Assembly: GCF_014199335.1 (NCBI RefSeq)
Contig: NZ_JACIJI010000001.1
Span: 1,178,001-1,242,000, forward strand
Source of the DNA: Stakelama sediminis
GTDB lineage: Bacteria; Pseudomonadota; Alphaproteobacteria; Sphingomonadales; Sphingomonadaceae
Length of the DNA: 64,000 bases
Direction: 5' to 3'
The notes beneath the pieces were generated by a model. The model searched no databases, was not told where the DNA came from, and saw nothing but the letters and a program-made list of their open reading frames with translations. A program made the translations under genes and the position numbers. Shown piece by piece: positions 25,584 to 34,389 of the stretch (positions within the stretch are counted from its first letter, which is position 1; each line of letters opens with the position of its first letter).

Positions 25584-25920
25584 TTCGGTTGCGAGCCGGA
25601 CATGCCGCCGGTTCCAAAGTTCAGGAAGTTGAGGGTACGTCCCCCCTCGCTTTCCTTCCTGTGCCGTTCGAAAAGGATCGGTCGGGGAAAGGCGTGCCTG
25701 TTGCATTCGCCAGTATAAAGCACCGGAAATCCTACATTTCCAGTGCCATTGCCGGATGCGGGCATGGAAGCGCGTGCGACGATATCGCCTAGGCGGTGTG
25801 GATAAATTCCGCCCTGGCGGGAGCGTCAGCCATCCGCCAACTTTCCTCAGAAACGGACTTTCCGGAGCCGCCGACAAGGCTGACCTTGCGCAAACGGTAT
25901 AGGTCAGCGAAGATCTGCCC
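25584..25920. other. Intergenic region after lysC
   Basis: 337 bp. An open frame of 67 codons (25589-25792) lacks coding character and I do not call it. The region holds a small perfect inverted repeat GGAAAT-CCTAC-ATTTCC (25725-25741). I see no clear lysC terminator and no confident promoter for the next gene. Confidence 0.55.
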
Positions 25921-26322
25921 ATGTGGAGATTTGCGAAATCGGTTTTGGCAGGGACGATAGCAGGTGCGGCATTACCCATGATCGTCACTGTGCCACTCGC
26001 GGCAGTTAACCTCATCTGGCCGCTAACCGGACATCTCGACATCTTCGGCTCAATATACCTCGCCACATTGCCACTACTGATGGCTTTCGGATTGGTGTTC
26101 CTTTCTAGCGTATTTGTCGGCTTGCCTGCTGCCGCGATTTTGAAGTTACTTAGCGCCGAAAGCGCAATCACCTACCAATCGATCGGAGCCACAGTTGGGT
26201 TTCTCGTAACGCTGATTGGGTTGCTGGCAATCGATGCAACTGCCGGATTTTGGATGTGCATCCTCGGGGTGCTCGCAGGCGGAGTAACCGCCAGAACATG
26301 GTGGCGATCAGCGCACGCATAA
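25921..26322 (+). CDS. Hypothetical four-helix membrane protein
   Basis: 133 residues, four predicted membrane segments (about 8-32, 43-65, 85-105, 108-125) and no motif I recognise. Its codon use is visibly less GC-biased than its neighbours (GCA, TTA, CTA, ATA codons), hinting at recent acquisition. No strong ribosome site precedes the ATG. It is isolated, with 337 bp upstream and 160 bp downstream. Confidence 0.6.
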   Translation: MWRFAKSVLAGTIAGAALPMIVTVPLAAVNLIWPLTGHLDIFGSIYLATLPLLMAFGLVFLSSVFVGLPAAAILKLLSAESAITYQSIGATVGFLVTLIGLLAIDATAGFWMCILGVLAGGVTARTWWRSAHA

Positions 26323-26482
26323 AGCGTCCACTAACCCCCGACTTTCCTGTCGTTCGCCATGCTCGCGGTGCTTTCTAACAGCGGCCCTCCATTTGGGTCG
26401 GAATTTGTCCCCGCCGACTAAGGAGCACTGTGTGCTCTAAGCTACTTGACCGGATCGTTGCGTCCGCGAATGATCGCACGCG

Positions 26483-26917
26483 ATGTTCGCGCAACTGACC
26501 ATCGCCACCCTCATGGTGCTGCTGACCGTGGCGATCCACGGTGCGGGGTTGCTGGTGCTGACCCGGCTGATGCGCCGGGAAGTGCGCGAAGAACATCAGG
26601 AAATCGCCCAGGGTGCGATGCATGTATCGGCGCGCGGCTTCATCGTCACGCTGGCGCTGGTGCTCGGCCTGTTCACGCTGCACGGCGTCGAGATATGGCT
26701 CTATGCCGCACTATATCTGTTCGGCGGCGCGCTCGGCGATCTGGAACATGCCGTCTATTTCTCGACCATCACCTATGCGACGATCGGCTATGACGATCAG
26801 GGGCTGGCCATTGCCTGGCGGCTGGTGGCGGCGATCGAGGGGATCAACGGTGTGTTGCTGCTCGGCTGGTCCACCGCCTTCTTCGTGACCATGGTGGGCC
26901 GGATCGGACGGCGATAG
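26483..26917 (+). CDS. Two-TM ion channel family protein with altered selectivity filter (TIGYDD)
   Basis: 144 residues. A first membrane helix (about 4-27), a charged stretch (30-48), then the channel core: helix 52-75, pore loop, helix 113-138. The pore reads TITYATIGYDD at residues 95-105 where potassium channels have T-V-G-Y-G-D, so the second filter glycine is Asp104. Family knowledge puts backbone carbonyls of GYG in the pore, so selectivity may be changed or lost. The DNA (26,775-26,805) is unambiguous as given. It is tail-to-tail with the MFS gene, 3 nt apart. Confidence 0.82.
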   Translation: MFAQLTIATLMVLLTVAIHGAGLLVLTRLMRREVREEHQEIAQGAMHVSARGFIVTLALVLGLFTLHGVEIWLYAALYLFGGALGDLEHAVYFSTITYATIGYDDQGLAIAWRLVAAIEGINGVLLLGWSTAFFVTMVGRIGRR

Positions 26918-26920
26918 GGC

Positions 26921-28159
26921 CTATGCCGCGGCAGCATTGCGACGGCGCACGCGGTTCGCGGCAAAGGCGAGCGCGAAGGACGCCAGCACGCACCATACGG
27001 CAAAGCCCAGCATCTGTGTCGGCAGTGCGACGCCCTGATCGATCAGCGCGCCGGTAATGCCGGGGCCGATCGCGGTCGACAGCACCGTCACCGATACGAT
27101 GATCGCACGGATGCCACCCAGATTGGCGGTGCCATAGACTTCCGGCCACAGCGCGCCGAGCAGCGTCTGGGTAAAGCCGTTGCTGATGCCGAGCAGGAAC
27201 ATGAACAGATAGACGCCCCAGACCGGGGTAATCAGCCCGACCGCCAGCGAGGCGACGGCCAGCGGGATCAGGAAGAAGGGCAACAGACGCAGCGCTCCAT
27301 AGCGGTCGACCAGATGACCGCAGACCAGCCCGAACACCACATTGGTCACCGCCATCACCGGAAAGGCCCCGGCGAACACCAGCGGGTCATAGCCACGCAG
27401 TGCGATCAGATAGCCCTGATGGAAAAAGATCACCGTGCCGATGAACGGCGGCGCCAGGATGCCGATCAGCAGCAGATAGAGCATCGGATCGCGGACCACC
27501 TGCGCCCGTGTCCAGTCGCGCGCGGTGCGCGGATCGCGATACCCCGCCTCAGCCGAATGGGGCACGCGCTCGACGCTGAGCAGCCCGGTAATCGCCGGAA
27601 ACCCGATCAGCAGCACCAGCCCGGCCGACGCGATCCACGCGCCGCGCCAGCCCAGCCAGCCATGCACGAGTACGAAAATCGGCGGCAGCAGCGCATAGCC
27701 TGCCTGCATTCCCGGCGCGACCAGCGCCATCGCGCGCCCGCGGTTGGCGGCGAACCAGCGCCCGATCTCGGTATAGGCGATCTCCGTCATCATCCCCTGC
27801 CCGAACAGGCGCAGCAGATAGAGCGCGAAACACAGCACCACGACATGCGGCGCGGTGCCGACCAGCAGGCAGGCGAGCGCAAGCGCGGGCAGCGCGAAGC
27901 GTGCCACCTTCCACCCCGGCATGAAATCCAGCGTGCGCCCCAGCCATGGCAGCGTCAGCGCGCTTCCCAGCGTGGCGAGCATATAAAGGCCGCCGAACTC
28001 CCCGCCCGACAGATCGAATTGGGTGCGCAGGTCGTTTCCCGACAGCCCGACGAAAAAGGTCTGACCGAACGACGAAAACATGGTGAGCAGAAAGCCGCCG
28101 CCGATCCAGCGGCCATTGTCACGGACGAACCGCGCATTTTCATTCAGGAATCGCCGCAT
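26921..28159 (-). CDS. Major facilitator superfamily transporter
   Basis: 412 residues with 12 predicted membrane helices. The loop after helix 2 contains GRTLDFMPGWK, related to the MFS A-motif, and GHLVDRYGALR appears after helix 8. The pattern resembles the nitrate/oxalate-formate-like MFS group, but the substrate is unknown. The N-terminus carries about 16 residues before helix 1. It lies in a stretch between lysC and ptsP that looks like a later insertion. Confidence 0.88.
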   Translation of the reverse strand: MRRFLNENARFVRDNGRWIGGGFLLTMFSSFGQTFFVGLSGNDLRTQFDLSGGEFGGLYMLATLGSALTLPWLGRTLDFMPGWKVARFALPALALACLLVGTAPHVVVLCFALYLLRLFGQGMMTEIAYTEIGRWFAANRGRAMALVAPGMQAGYALLPPIFVLVHGWLGWRGAWIASAGLVLLIGFPAITGLLSVERVPHSAEAGYRDPRTARDWTRAQVVRDPMLYLLLIGILAPPFIGTVIFFHQGYLIALRGYDPLVFAGAFPVMAVTNVVFGLVCGHLVDRYGALRLLPFFLIPLAVASLAVGLITPVWGVYLFMFLLGISNGFTQTLLGALWPEVYGTANLGGIRAIIVSVTVLSTAIGPGITGALIDQGVALPTQMLGFAVWCVLASFALAFAANRVRRRNAAAA

Positions 28160-28250
28160 TGCCCGCCAGTGGCGTAGTATCGCGCGGAAGGAAAGCCCGG
28201 ATTACTTGCGCTATTGGAAATCATGATTGTCGCTGACGCACAGCATCCGC

Positions 28251-28667
28251 CTATTCGCCGATCAGATGCGCGGCAATCCGGCGCCGATGGCCGTGATGGC
28301 GATGTTCGAACAGGTAAATCCCCTGCCAGGTGCCCAGCGCCATGCGGCCGCCCATCACCGGGATCGACAGGCTGGTCGCGGTCAGTGCCGAGCGCAGATG
28401 GGCGGGCATGTCGTCCGGCCCTTCATCGTCATGTTCATACTGGGCGCTTTCCGGGGCGATGCGCGCGAAATAGCGCTCCAGATCGCGGCGCGCGGCGGGC
28501 GCGGCATTTTCCTGAATCAGCAGCGAGGCCGATGTATGGCGGACGAACAGCGTCAGCAGCCCTTCGGCCATGCCGCTATCCGCCACAAAAGCCGCCACCT
28601 GATCGGTGCATTCGTGCAGCCCCTGCCCCGGTGTGGCAACGGTCAGGATGGCACTGGTCTGACGCAT
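28251..28667 (-). CDS. YjbQ / UPF0047 family protein
   Basis: 138 residues, full length for the family. Hallmarks: LLTLFVRHTSASLLIQENA, YEHDDEGPDDMPAHLRSAL, and LGTWQGIYLFEHR. Members have weak thiamine-phosphate synthase activity in vitro; the physiological role is unclear. The ATG at 28667 follows AGGAGA by 5 nt and is preferred over an upstream in-frame codon at 28703. It is divergent from the nitronate monooxygenase-like gene, 59 nt apart. Confidence 0.92.
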   Translation of the reverse strand: MRQTSAILTVATPGQGLHECTDQVAAFVADSGMAEGLLTLFVRHTSASLLIQENAAPAARRDLERYFARIAPESAQYEHDDEGPDDMPAHLRSALTATSLSIPVMGGRMALGTWQGIYLFEHRHHGHRRRIAAHLIGE

Positions 28668-28726
28668 GGTATCTCCTTTCGCATCGCGCTTGCCCTGATG
28701 CATCGGGCGAGGCTAGGGCTGGCGTC

Positions 28727-29758
28727 ATGAACGAACAAGCATCCACCGGCGCCGCGCGCCTTTCCCGCCGTATGGCGCGGGGCTGTGAATTTCTCGGCAC
28801 CGACGTCGCCATTCTGGGCGGCGCCATGTCCTGGGTCTCCGAACGTAATCTGGTTGCCGCGATTTCCAATGCCGGGGGGTTCGGCGTGATCGCCTGCGGC
28901 GCGATGACGCCGGACCTGCTCGATGCGGAGATTGCCGGCACGAAGGCGCTGACCGACAAGCCGTTCGGCGTCAACCTGATCACCATGCACCCCGACCTGA
29001 CGGCGCTGATCGACGTGTGCCGCAAACATGCAGTCGGCCATGTCGTGCTGGCGGGCGGGCTTCCCCCGGCGGGCAGCATCGACGCGATCAAGGCAAGCGG
29101 CGCGAAGCTGATCTGCTTTGCCCCGGCAATGGCGCTGGCGAAAAAGCTGATGCGCTCCGGCGTCGATGCGCTGGTGGTCGAAGGGATGGAGGCGGGCGGC
29201 CATGTCGGCCCGGTATCGACCAGCGTGCTGGCGCAGGAAATCCTGCCCGAAGTCGCCGCCGACATCCCGGTGTTCGTCGCGGGCGGCATCGGCCGGGGAG
29301 AGGCGATTGCGGGCTATCTCGACATGGGTGCGGCGGGCGTACAGCTCGGCACGCGCTTCGTCTGCGCGACCGAAAGCATCGCGCACGCCCATTTCAAAAA
29401 GGCCTTCATCCGCGCCTCCGCCCGCGAAGCCGTTACCAGCGTGCAGGTCGATCCGCGCCTGCCGGTCATCCCGGTGCGCGCGCTTAAAAATGCCGGGACC
29501 GAACTGTTCACCGCCAAGCAGCGGGAAGTCGCGCAGGCGCTGGACGAAGGCAAGATAGCAATGGCCGAGGCACAGTTGCAGATCGAACATTACTGGGCGG
29601 GTGCGCTGCGCCGTGCGGTGATCGACGGCGATATCGAACATGGCTCGATCATGGCCGGGCAATCGGTCGGCATGGTGAAGAAGGAAGAGCCGGTCGCCGA
29701 CATCATCGCATCGCTGATGGACGAAGCGGCGGCGGCACTGGAAAAACGCGCGATGTAA
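28727..29758 (+). CDS. Nitronate monooxygenase / FabK-like FMN-dependent TIM-barrel oxidoreductase
   Basis: 343 residues. Flavin-barrel motifs: LGGAMSWVSERNLVAAISNAGG, EGMEAGGHVGP, VFVAGGIGRGEAIAGYLDMGA and LGTRFVCATES. The family oxidises nitronates or, in the FabK branch, reduces enoyl-ACP; I cannot separate these by eye. The frame is open far upstream (to 28214) but over the YjbQ gene; the ATG at 28727 gives the correct N-terminus. Confidence 0.9.
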   Translation: MNEQASTGAARLSRRMARGCEFLGTDVAILGGAMSWVSERNLVAAISNAGGFGVIACGAMTPDLLDAEIAGTKALTDKPFGVNLITMHPDLTALIDVCRKHAVGHVVLAGGLPPAGSIDAIKASGAKLICFAPAMALAKKLMRSGVDALVVEGMEAGGHVGPVSTSVLAQEILPEVAADIPVFVAGGIGRGEAIAGYLDMGAAGVQLGTRFVCATESIAHAHFKKAFIRASAREAVTSVQVDPRLPVIPVRALKNAGTELFTAKQREVAQALDEGKIAMAEAQLQIEHYWAGALRRAVIDGDIEHGSIMAGQSVGMVKKEEPVADIIASLMDEAAAALEKRAM

Positions 29759-29865
29759 ACGGGAGGAAGCGGTCTATCCGACCCGGCGGAGCATTGTCGC
29801 CCGACGGACGTTGAGCATCGCGTCGTCCTTTCCGGCGACCGATTTCACCTGCCGCAAAGGACCGC

Positions 29866-31080
29866 ATGAGCGACACCATCATCCTTGCCGCTGCCGTGGT
29901 GCTGGCGCTGGCCGTCACGGCGGCGCTGGCCTTCACCCGGTTCGGGCGCAGTGAACAATGGCTGGCGACGGTAACGCCGCTTGCATCGATCATCGGCAGC
30001 GGTTTCCTGATCTGCGGGCCGTTGCTGGCGCGCGAGTTCGGCGCGCTGGCGGCACCGGCAATGGCCGTCCTGCTGCTGCTGTCCTATGCGGTCGGCGCGG
30101 TCATCCGCTTCAACATTGCCGAGGCCGAACCCGTGCTGGCGGAGGTCGGCACCCATCACCCGATCGCCTGGACCGCGCGAACCGGACAGGGCGTGCTGGC
30201 CGCCGCCTATGCGGTGTCGGTCGCCTATTACCTCAAGCTGCTGGCGTTGTTTGCTTTACGCGCAGTGCATACGGAATCGGGCTTTTACGCCAATATCATC
30301 GTCACGGTCATCGTCGTGATCCTGACCATCCTCGGCTTTACCGGCGGGCTGCGCCGGGTTGAGCGGGTGGCGGATGCCAGCGTGTCGCTGAAGCTCGGGC
30401 TGATCGCCGGGATGCTGGCCGCGCTGGCACTCGACTGGATCGGCGGCAAGGCGGGCGGCCATGCGCTGCCCCCGATACGGCTGCACTGGAGCAGCATCTT
30501 CCTGCTGCTTGGCCTGCTGATTACCGTGCAGGGGTTCGAAACCTCCCGCTATATGGGTGCCGGCTATGATCGCGAAACGCGCATCCGCACGATGCGCCAC
30601 GCGCAATGGATATCGTCCGTCATCTATATCCTGTTTCTGATACTGCTGACGCCGCGGCTGGGACAGGCTGCCGATACGCAGGGCGTGGCAGGCGTGCTGG
30701 ACGTGATGCAGTCGGTGGCACCGTTTCTGGGCGCGTTCGTGCTGGTGACGGCGGCGGCCAGCCAGTTGAGCGCGGCGGTGGCGGACTCGATCGGGTCGAC
30801 CGGGCTGGTCGTCGAATTGTCGCGCAGCCGGTTTACGATGGCGAGCGGCTATGCGCTGGCAGGCGGACTGGCGCTGCTCGTCACCTGGCTGACCGACGCG
30901 TTTCAGGTGATCGCGCTCGCCAGCCGGGCCTTCGCGCTGTTTTATGCCTTTCAATGCGTGATCGGAATCGCTTCCGCCCGGATGCGCGGCAAGGGCGGGC
31001 TGGCCTGGCAGGGGTTCATGGCGCTGGTGGGCATTGCCTGTCTGGCCGCGGTCGTCGCAGGCGCACCTGCCGAAGGATAA
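29866..31080 (+). CDS. Uncharacterised polytopic membrane protein (about 11 helices)
   Basis: 404 residues with about 11 predicted membrane helices. There are faint similarities to APC-type transporters (ASIIGSGFLICGPLLAREFG near the N-terminus and a QGFETSRYMG stretch near residue 225), but I do not recognise a named family. AAAGGA precedes the ATG at suitable spacing. It is the last gene before ptsP, 65 nt away, and could be co-transcribed with it. Confidence 0.8.
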   Translation: MSDTIILAAAVVLALAVTAALAFTRFGRSEQWLATVTPLASIIGSGFLICGPLLAREFGALAAPAMAVLLLLSYAVGAVIRFNIAEAEPVLAEVGTHHPIAWTARTGQGVLAAAYAVSVAYYLKLLALFALRAVHTESGFYANIIVTVIVVILTILGFTGGLRRVERVADASVSLKLGLIAGMLAALALDWIGGKAGGHALPPIRLHWSSIFLLLGLLITVQGFETSRYMGAGYDRETRIRTMRHAQWISSVIYILFLILLTPRLGQAADTQGVAGVLDVMQSVAPFLGAFVLVTAAASQLSAAVADSIGSTGLVVELSRSRFTMASGYALAGGLALLVTWLTDAFQVIALASRAFALFYAFQCVIGIASARMRGKGGLAWQGFMALVGIACLAAVVAGAPAEG

Positions 31081-31145
31081 GCTTTTTCAACCATTTTGGC
31101 CTATCCACATTGGCGAAACGATCCGCAATCTGGTAGCGATAGGAT

Positions 31146-33422
31146 ATGCCCGTTTCGGCCGCCGCCTCTGCCCGTGAAATCCTGACGCGTCTGCACGACG
31201 TGATGGCCTCTCGCGCGCCCGCGCAGTCGAAGCTCAATTCGGTGGTCAATGTCATCGGCGAGGCGATGGATAGCGAGGTCTGCTCCATCTATCTGCTGCG
31301 CGAAGGGCTGCTGGAACTGTTCGCGACGCGCGGGCTGGATCAGGAGGCGGTGCACGTCACCCGGCTCGCCATGGGCGAAGGTCTGGTCGGCACCATCGCC
31401 GCCAATGTCGAGACGCTGAACCTGGCCGAAGCCGCCGCCCATCCCGATTTCGCCTATCGCCCCGAAACCGGGGAGGACCGCTTTCACAGCTTTGCCGGTG
31501 TGCCGATCATCCGGCGTGAACGTGCGGTCGGCGTGCTGGCCGTGCAGCACAGCGAACCGCGCCGTTATGCCGATGTCGAGATCGAGGCGTTGCAGACGGT
31601 GGCGATGGTGATGAGCGAGCTGATCGCCAATGCCGGACTGATCGACCCGACCAGCGATCCGGTCGCACGCCCGCAATCGACCGCGGAAGCGCGGGTGACG
31701 GGGTTCAAGCTGGTCGACGGCATGGCGGCGGGCGCCGCCGTATTCCACCAGCCGCGCATTCATATCGAACATACGGTGGCGGAGGATACCGAGGCCGAGC
31801 GGCACCGCGTCTATGCCGCGTTCGACAAGATGCGCGACCAGATCGACCGTATGTCGAGCCAGGCCGAATTCGGCGTCGGCGGCGAACATGAGGAGGTTCT
31901 CGAAACCTACAAGATGTTCGCCTATGACGAAGGCTGGGCACGGCGCATCAACGAAGCGATCGACAGCGGCCTGACCGCCGAAGCCGCAATCGAGCGCGTG
32001 CAGCAGCGCACCCGGATGCGGATGCGCGAGATCGACGATCCGTTGCTGCGCGACCGGATGCACGATCTGGAGGATCTGTCCAACCGGCTGATCCGTATCG
32101 TTTCCGGCCAGCTCAGCACGGCGGCGCAGATGGGGCTGCGGCAGGATTCGATCCTGATCGCGCGCAATCTGGGTCCGGCCGAACTGCTGGAATATGATCG
32201 CCGGCGGCTGAAGGGCGTGATTCTGGAGGAAGGATCGCTGACCGCGCATGTCACCATCGTCGCCCGCGCGATGGGCGTGCCGATGCTGGGCCGCGTGCGC
32301 GACATCAAGCAACTGGTGGCGGAGGGCGACCGGCTGCTCCTCGACAGCGAAGAAGAGTCCCTGACCATCCGTCCCAGCACGGCAATGGAAGAGGCGTTCG
32401 ATGCGAAGCTGCTGGTCACCCAGCGCCGTCGTGCCGCCTTTGCCCGGTTGCGCGGCGCAGAACCGGTTACAAAGGACGGCCATCGCATGACGGTGATGGT
32501 CAATGCCGGGCTGCGCGACGATGTGGCCGCAATCGAGTTGACGGGCGCGGACGGCATCGGCCTGTTCCGCACCGAATTTCAGTTCCTCGTTTCCGCCACC
32601 CTGCCCCAGCGCGAACGCCAGCAACGCCTGTATCGCGATGTCCTCGACGCGGCAGGCGACAAGCCGGTGGTGTTCCGAACCGTCGATATCGGCGGCGACA
32701 AGGCGCTGCCCTATCTCGACCATGACGAAAATTCCGAGGAGGAAAACCCGGCAATGGGCTGGCGCGCGCTGCGGCTGGCGCTGGACCGGGAAGCACTGAT
32801 GAAGGCGCAGGCGCGCGCGCTGCTGGAAGCGGGTGCGGGGCGCGTGCTCAACGTCATGTTCCCGATGGTGTCCGAACCATGGGAGTTCGACGAAGCGCTG
32901 GAATTGTTCGAGGTGCAGCGCAACTGGCTGAGCGATCGCGGCCGCAAATTGCCGACCGAGGTGCGGTTCGGGGTGATGCTGGAAGTGCCCGCCCTTGCCG
33001 AAACGCTCGACATGATCCTGCCGAAGCTCGATTTTCTGTCGATCGGCACCAACGACCTGACCCAGTTTCTGTTCGCCGCCGACCGCGCGCACCCCAAGCT
33101 GGCGCTGCGCTATGACTGGCTCAGCCCGGCCATCCTGCGCTTCATTCGCCGCGTCCAGACGCAGGCAGGCGCCGCGGGCGTACCCGTCGCGGTGTGCGGC
33201 GAAATGGGCGGGCGCCCGCTGGAGGCGATGGCGCTGCTGGGCCTTGGTATCGAGCGGCTGTCGATCACCCCGGCTGCGGTCGGATCGATCAAGGCCATGG
33301 TGCGCTCGCTCGATCGCGACGCGCTGATGGCGGAGATGAACGGCTGGCTGGCGACCCCGCCGCGCAGCCTGCGCCCGCTGCTGACCCGCTGGGCCGAAGC
33401 ACACGGGGTCGAACTGGCGTAA
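31146..33422 (+). CDS. ptsP: PtsP, nitrogen-PTS enzyme I with GAF domain
   Basis: 758 residues. An N-terminal GAF domain (about 1-165) is followed by the enzyme I modules: PEP-utilising N domain, phospho-histidine segment GSLTAHVTIVARAMGVP (about residue 370), then the TIM barrel with GADGIGLFRTEF, DIGGDKALPYLDHDENSEEENP and the catalytic VAVCGEMGG. It moves phosphate from PEP to NPr and EIIA-Ntr, and the GAF domain senses glutamine or 2-oxoglutarate in relatives. The partners ptsN and ptsO are not in the window. Confidence 0.96.
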   Translation: MPVSAAASAREILTRLHDVMASRAPAQSKLNSVVNVIGEAMDSEVCSIYLLREGLLELFATRGLDQEAVHVTRLAMGEGLVGTIAANVETLNLAEAAAHPDFAYRPETGEDRFHSFAGVPIIRRERAVGVLAVQHSEPRRYADVEIEALQTVAMVMSELIANAGLIDPTSDPVARPQSTAEARVTGFKLVDGMAAGAAVFHQPRIHIEHTVAEDTEAERHRVYAAFDKMRDQIDRMSSQAEFGVGGEHEEVLETYKMFAYDEGWARRINEAIDSGLTAEAAIERVQQRTRMRMREIDDPLLRDRMHDLEDLSNRLIRIVSGQLSTAAQMGLRQDSILIARNLGPAELLEYDRRRLKGVILEEGSLTAHVTIVARAMGVPMLGRVRDIKQLVAEGDRLLLDSEEESLTIRPSTAMEEAFDAKLLVTQRRRAAFARLRGAEPVTKDGHRMTVMVNAGLRDDVAAIELTGADGIGLFRTEFQFLVSATLPQRERQQRLYRDVLDAAGDKPVVFRTVDIGGDKALPYLDHDENSEEENPAMGWRALRLALDREALMKAQARALLEAGAGRVLNVMFPMVSEPWEFDEALELFEVQRNWLSDRGRKLPTEVRFGVMLEVPALAETLDMILPKLDFLSIGTNDLTQFLFAADRAHPKLALRYDWLSPAILRFIRRVQTQAGAAGVPVAVCGEMGGRPLEAMALLGLGIERLSITPAAVGSIKAMVRSLDRDALMAEMNGWLATPPRSLRPLLTRWAEAHGVELA

Positions 33423-33522
33423 ATTCCGTCGATTTCGTTCACTTGCCGTTGACAGCGCACCGCCCCTGTTAGAGACCGTGTTGCAGGGCATCAAACCAGT
33501 CGCACCCCCGCCGGAGAGCATG

Positions 33523-34317
33523 ATGAACGAAAACGACGCCGATCAGGAAGCCGGAAACTCCGCGCATACTATCGGTGAGCGTCTGCGCGCGGGCCGTGAG
33601 CGCGAGGGGCTGGCCCTGGACGACATTGCCGAACGTACACGCATTCCGCTGCGCCATCTGCAAGCGATCGAAAACGACGACTATTCCAGCCTGCCCGCCC
33701 CGACCTATGCCCTCGGCTTTGCCAAAGCCTATGCGCGCGCTGTCGGAATGGACGAAGTGGCGATAGCACATGATCTGCGCAATGAACTGGATGCAGGCTA
33801 TGAACGCCCTGCCCCGTCGATTGCCTATGAAGTGCCCGAACCGCCGCGCGGCCCCGGCCGCGGCGTGGTGTTCACCGGCGTTGCGGTGGCGGTGCTGGTG
33901 CTGCTGGGCATCGCGCTCTGGTACGGCACCGACTGGTTCCGCAACAGCGGTCAGGCCGATACGCCGGTCGCCGAGGCCTCTCCCACGCCGACCCCGACGC
34001 CAAGCCCCAGTGCCGCGGTCCCGCAAAGCGGGGGTCAGGTGGTGCTGACCGCGACCGGTCAGGTCTGGGTGCGGATCTATGACGCCCAGGACAAGACGCT
34101 GATGATGAAGACGATGAGCGCGGGCGAGACCTATGACGTGCCGCAGGATGCCGACAATCCGATGATCAATGTCGGTCGGCCAGGCATGTTGAAGGTTACG
34201 ATCAACGGTGCCGCAGTCGCGCCGCTGGGGCCACCCGAACGGGCCATCAAGGACGTGCCGGTCAGCGCCGATGCGTTGCGGGCGCGCACCACCAGCCCTG
34301 CCGATAACGCGGGCTGA
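33523..34317 (+). CDS. RodZ-like membrane protein with N-terminal helix-turn-helix and DUF4115
   Basis: About 264 residues. A cytoplasmic Xre/RodZ-type helix-turn-helix (IGERLRAGREREGLALDDIA ... RTRIPLRHLQAIENDDY) is followed by one membrane helix (VVFTGVAVAVLVLLGIALWYG), a Pro/Thr/Ser linker and a DUF4115-like domain (VWVRIYDAQDKTLM). Such proteins link MreB to the envelope. Two adjacent ATGs (33520, 33523) follow GGAG; the second has better spacing. It is followed 72 nt later by cpoB. Confidence 0.85.
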   Translation: MNENDADQEAGNSAHTIGERLRAGREREGLALDDIAERTRIPLRHLQAIENDDYSSLPAPTYALGFAKAYARAVGMDEVAIAHDLRNELDAGYERPAPSIAYEVPEPPRGPGRGVVFTGVAVAVLVLLGIALWYGTDWFRNSGQADTPVAEASPTPTPTPSPSAAVPQSGGQVVLTATGQVWVRIYDAQDKTLMMKTMSAGETYDVPQDADNPMINVGRPGMLKVTINGAAVAPLGPPERAIKDVPVSADALRARTTSPADNAG

Positions 34318-34389
34318 ACCAGGGAAGGCTGGCGCTTTGACGGGATTACCCCCTATGTTTTCTTCGCGATGTGAACGGAGAATTTTACC

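Noticed and set aside
25589..25792. 67-codon frame after lysC
   Set aside because: No coding signature, no homology I recognise, and no ribosome site.
31101..33521. 806-codon open frame on the minus strand
   Set aside because: Fully antisense to ptsP, whose motifs are clear; His/Arg/Gln-rich shadow translation.
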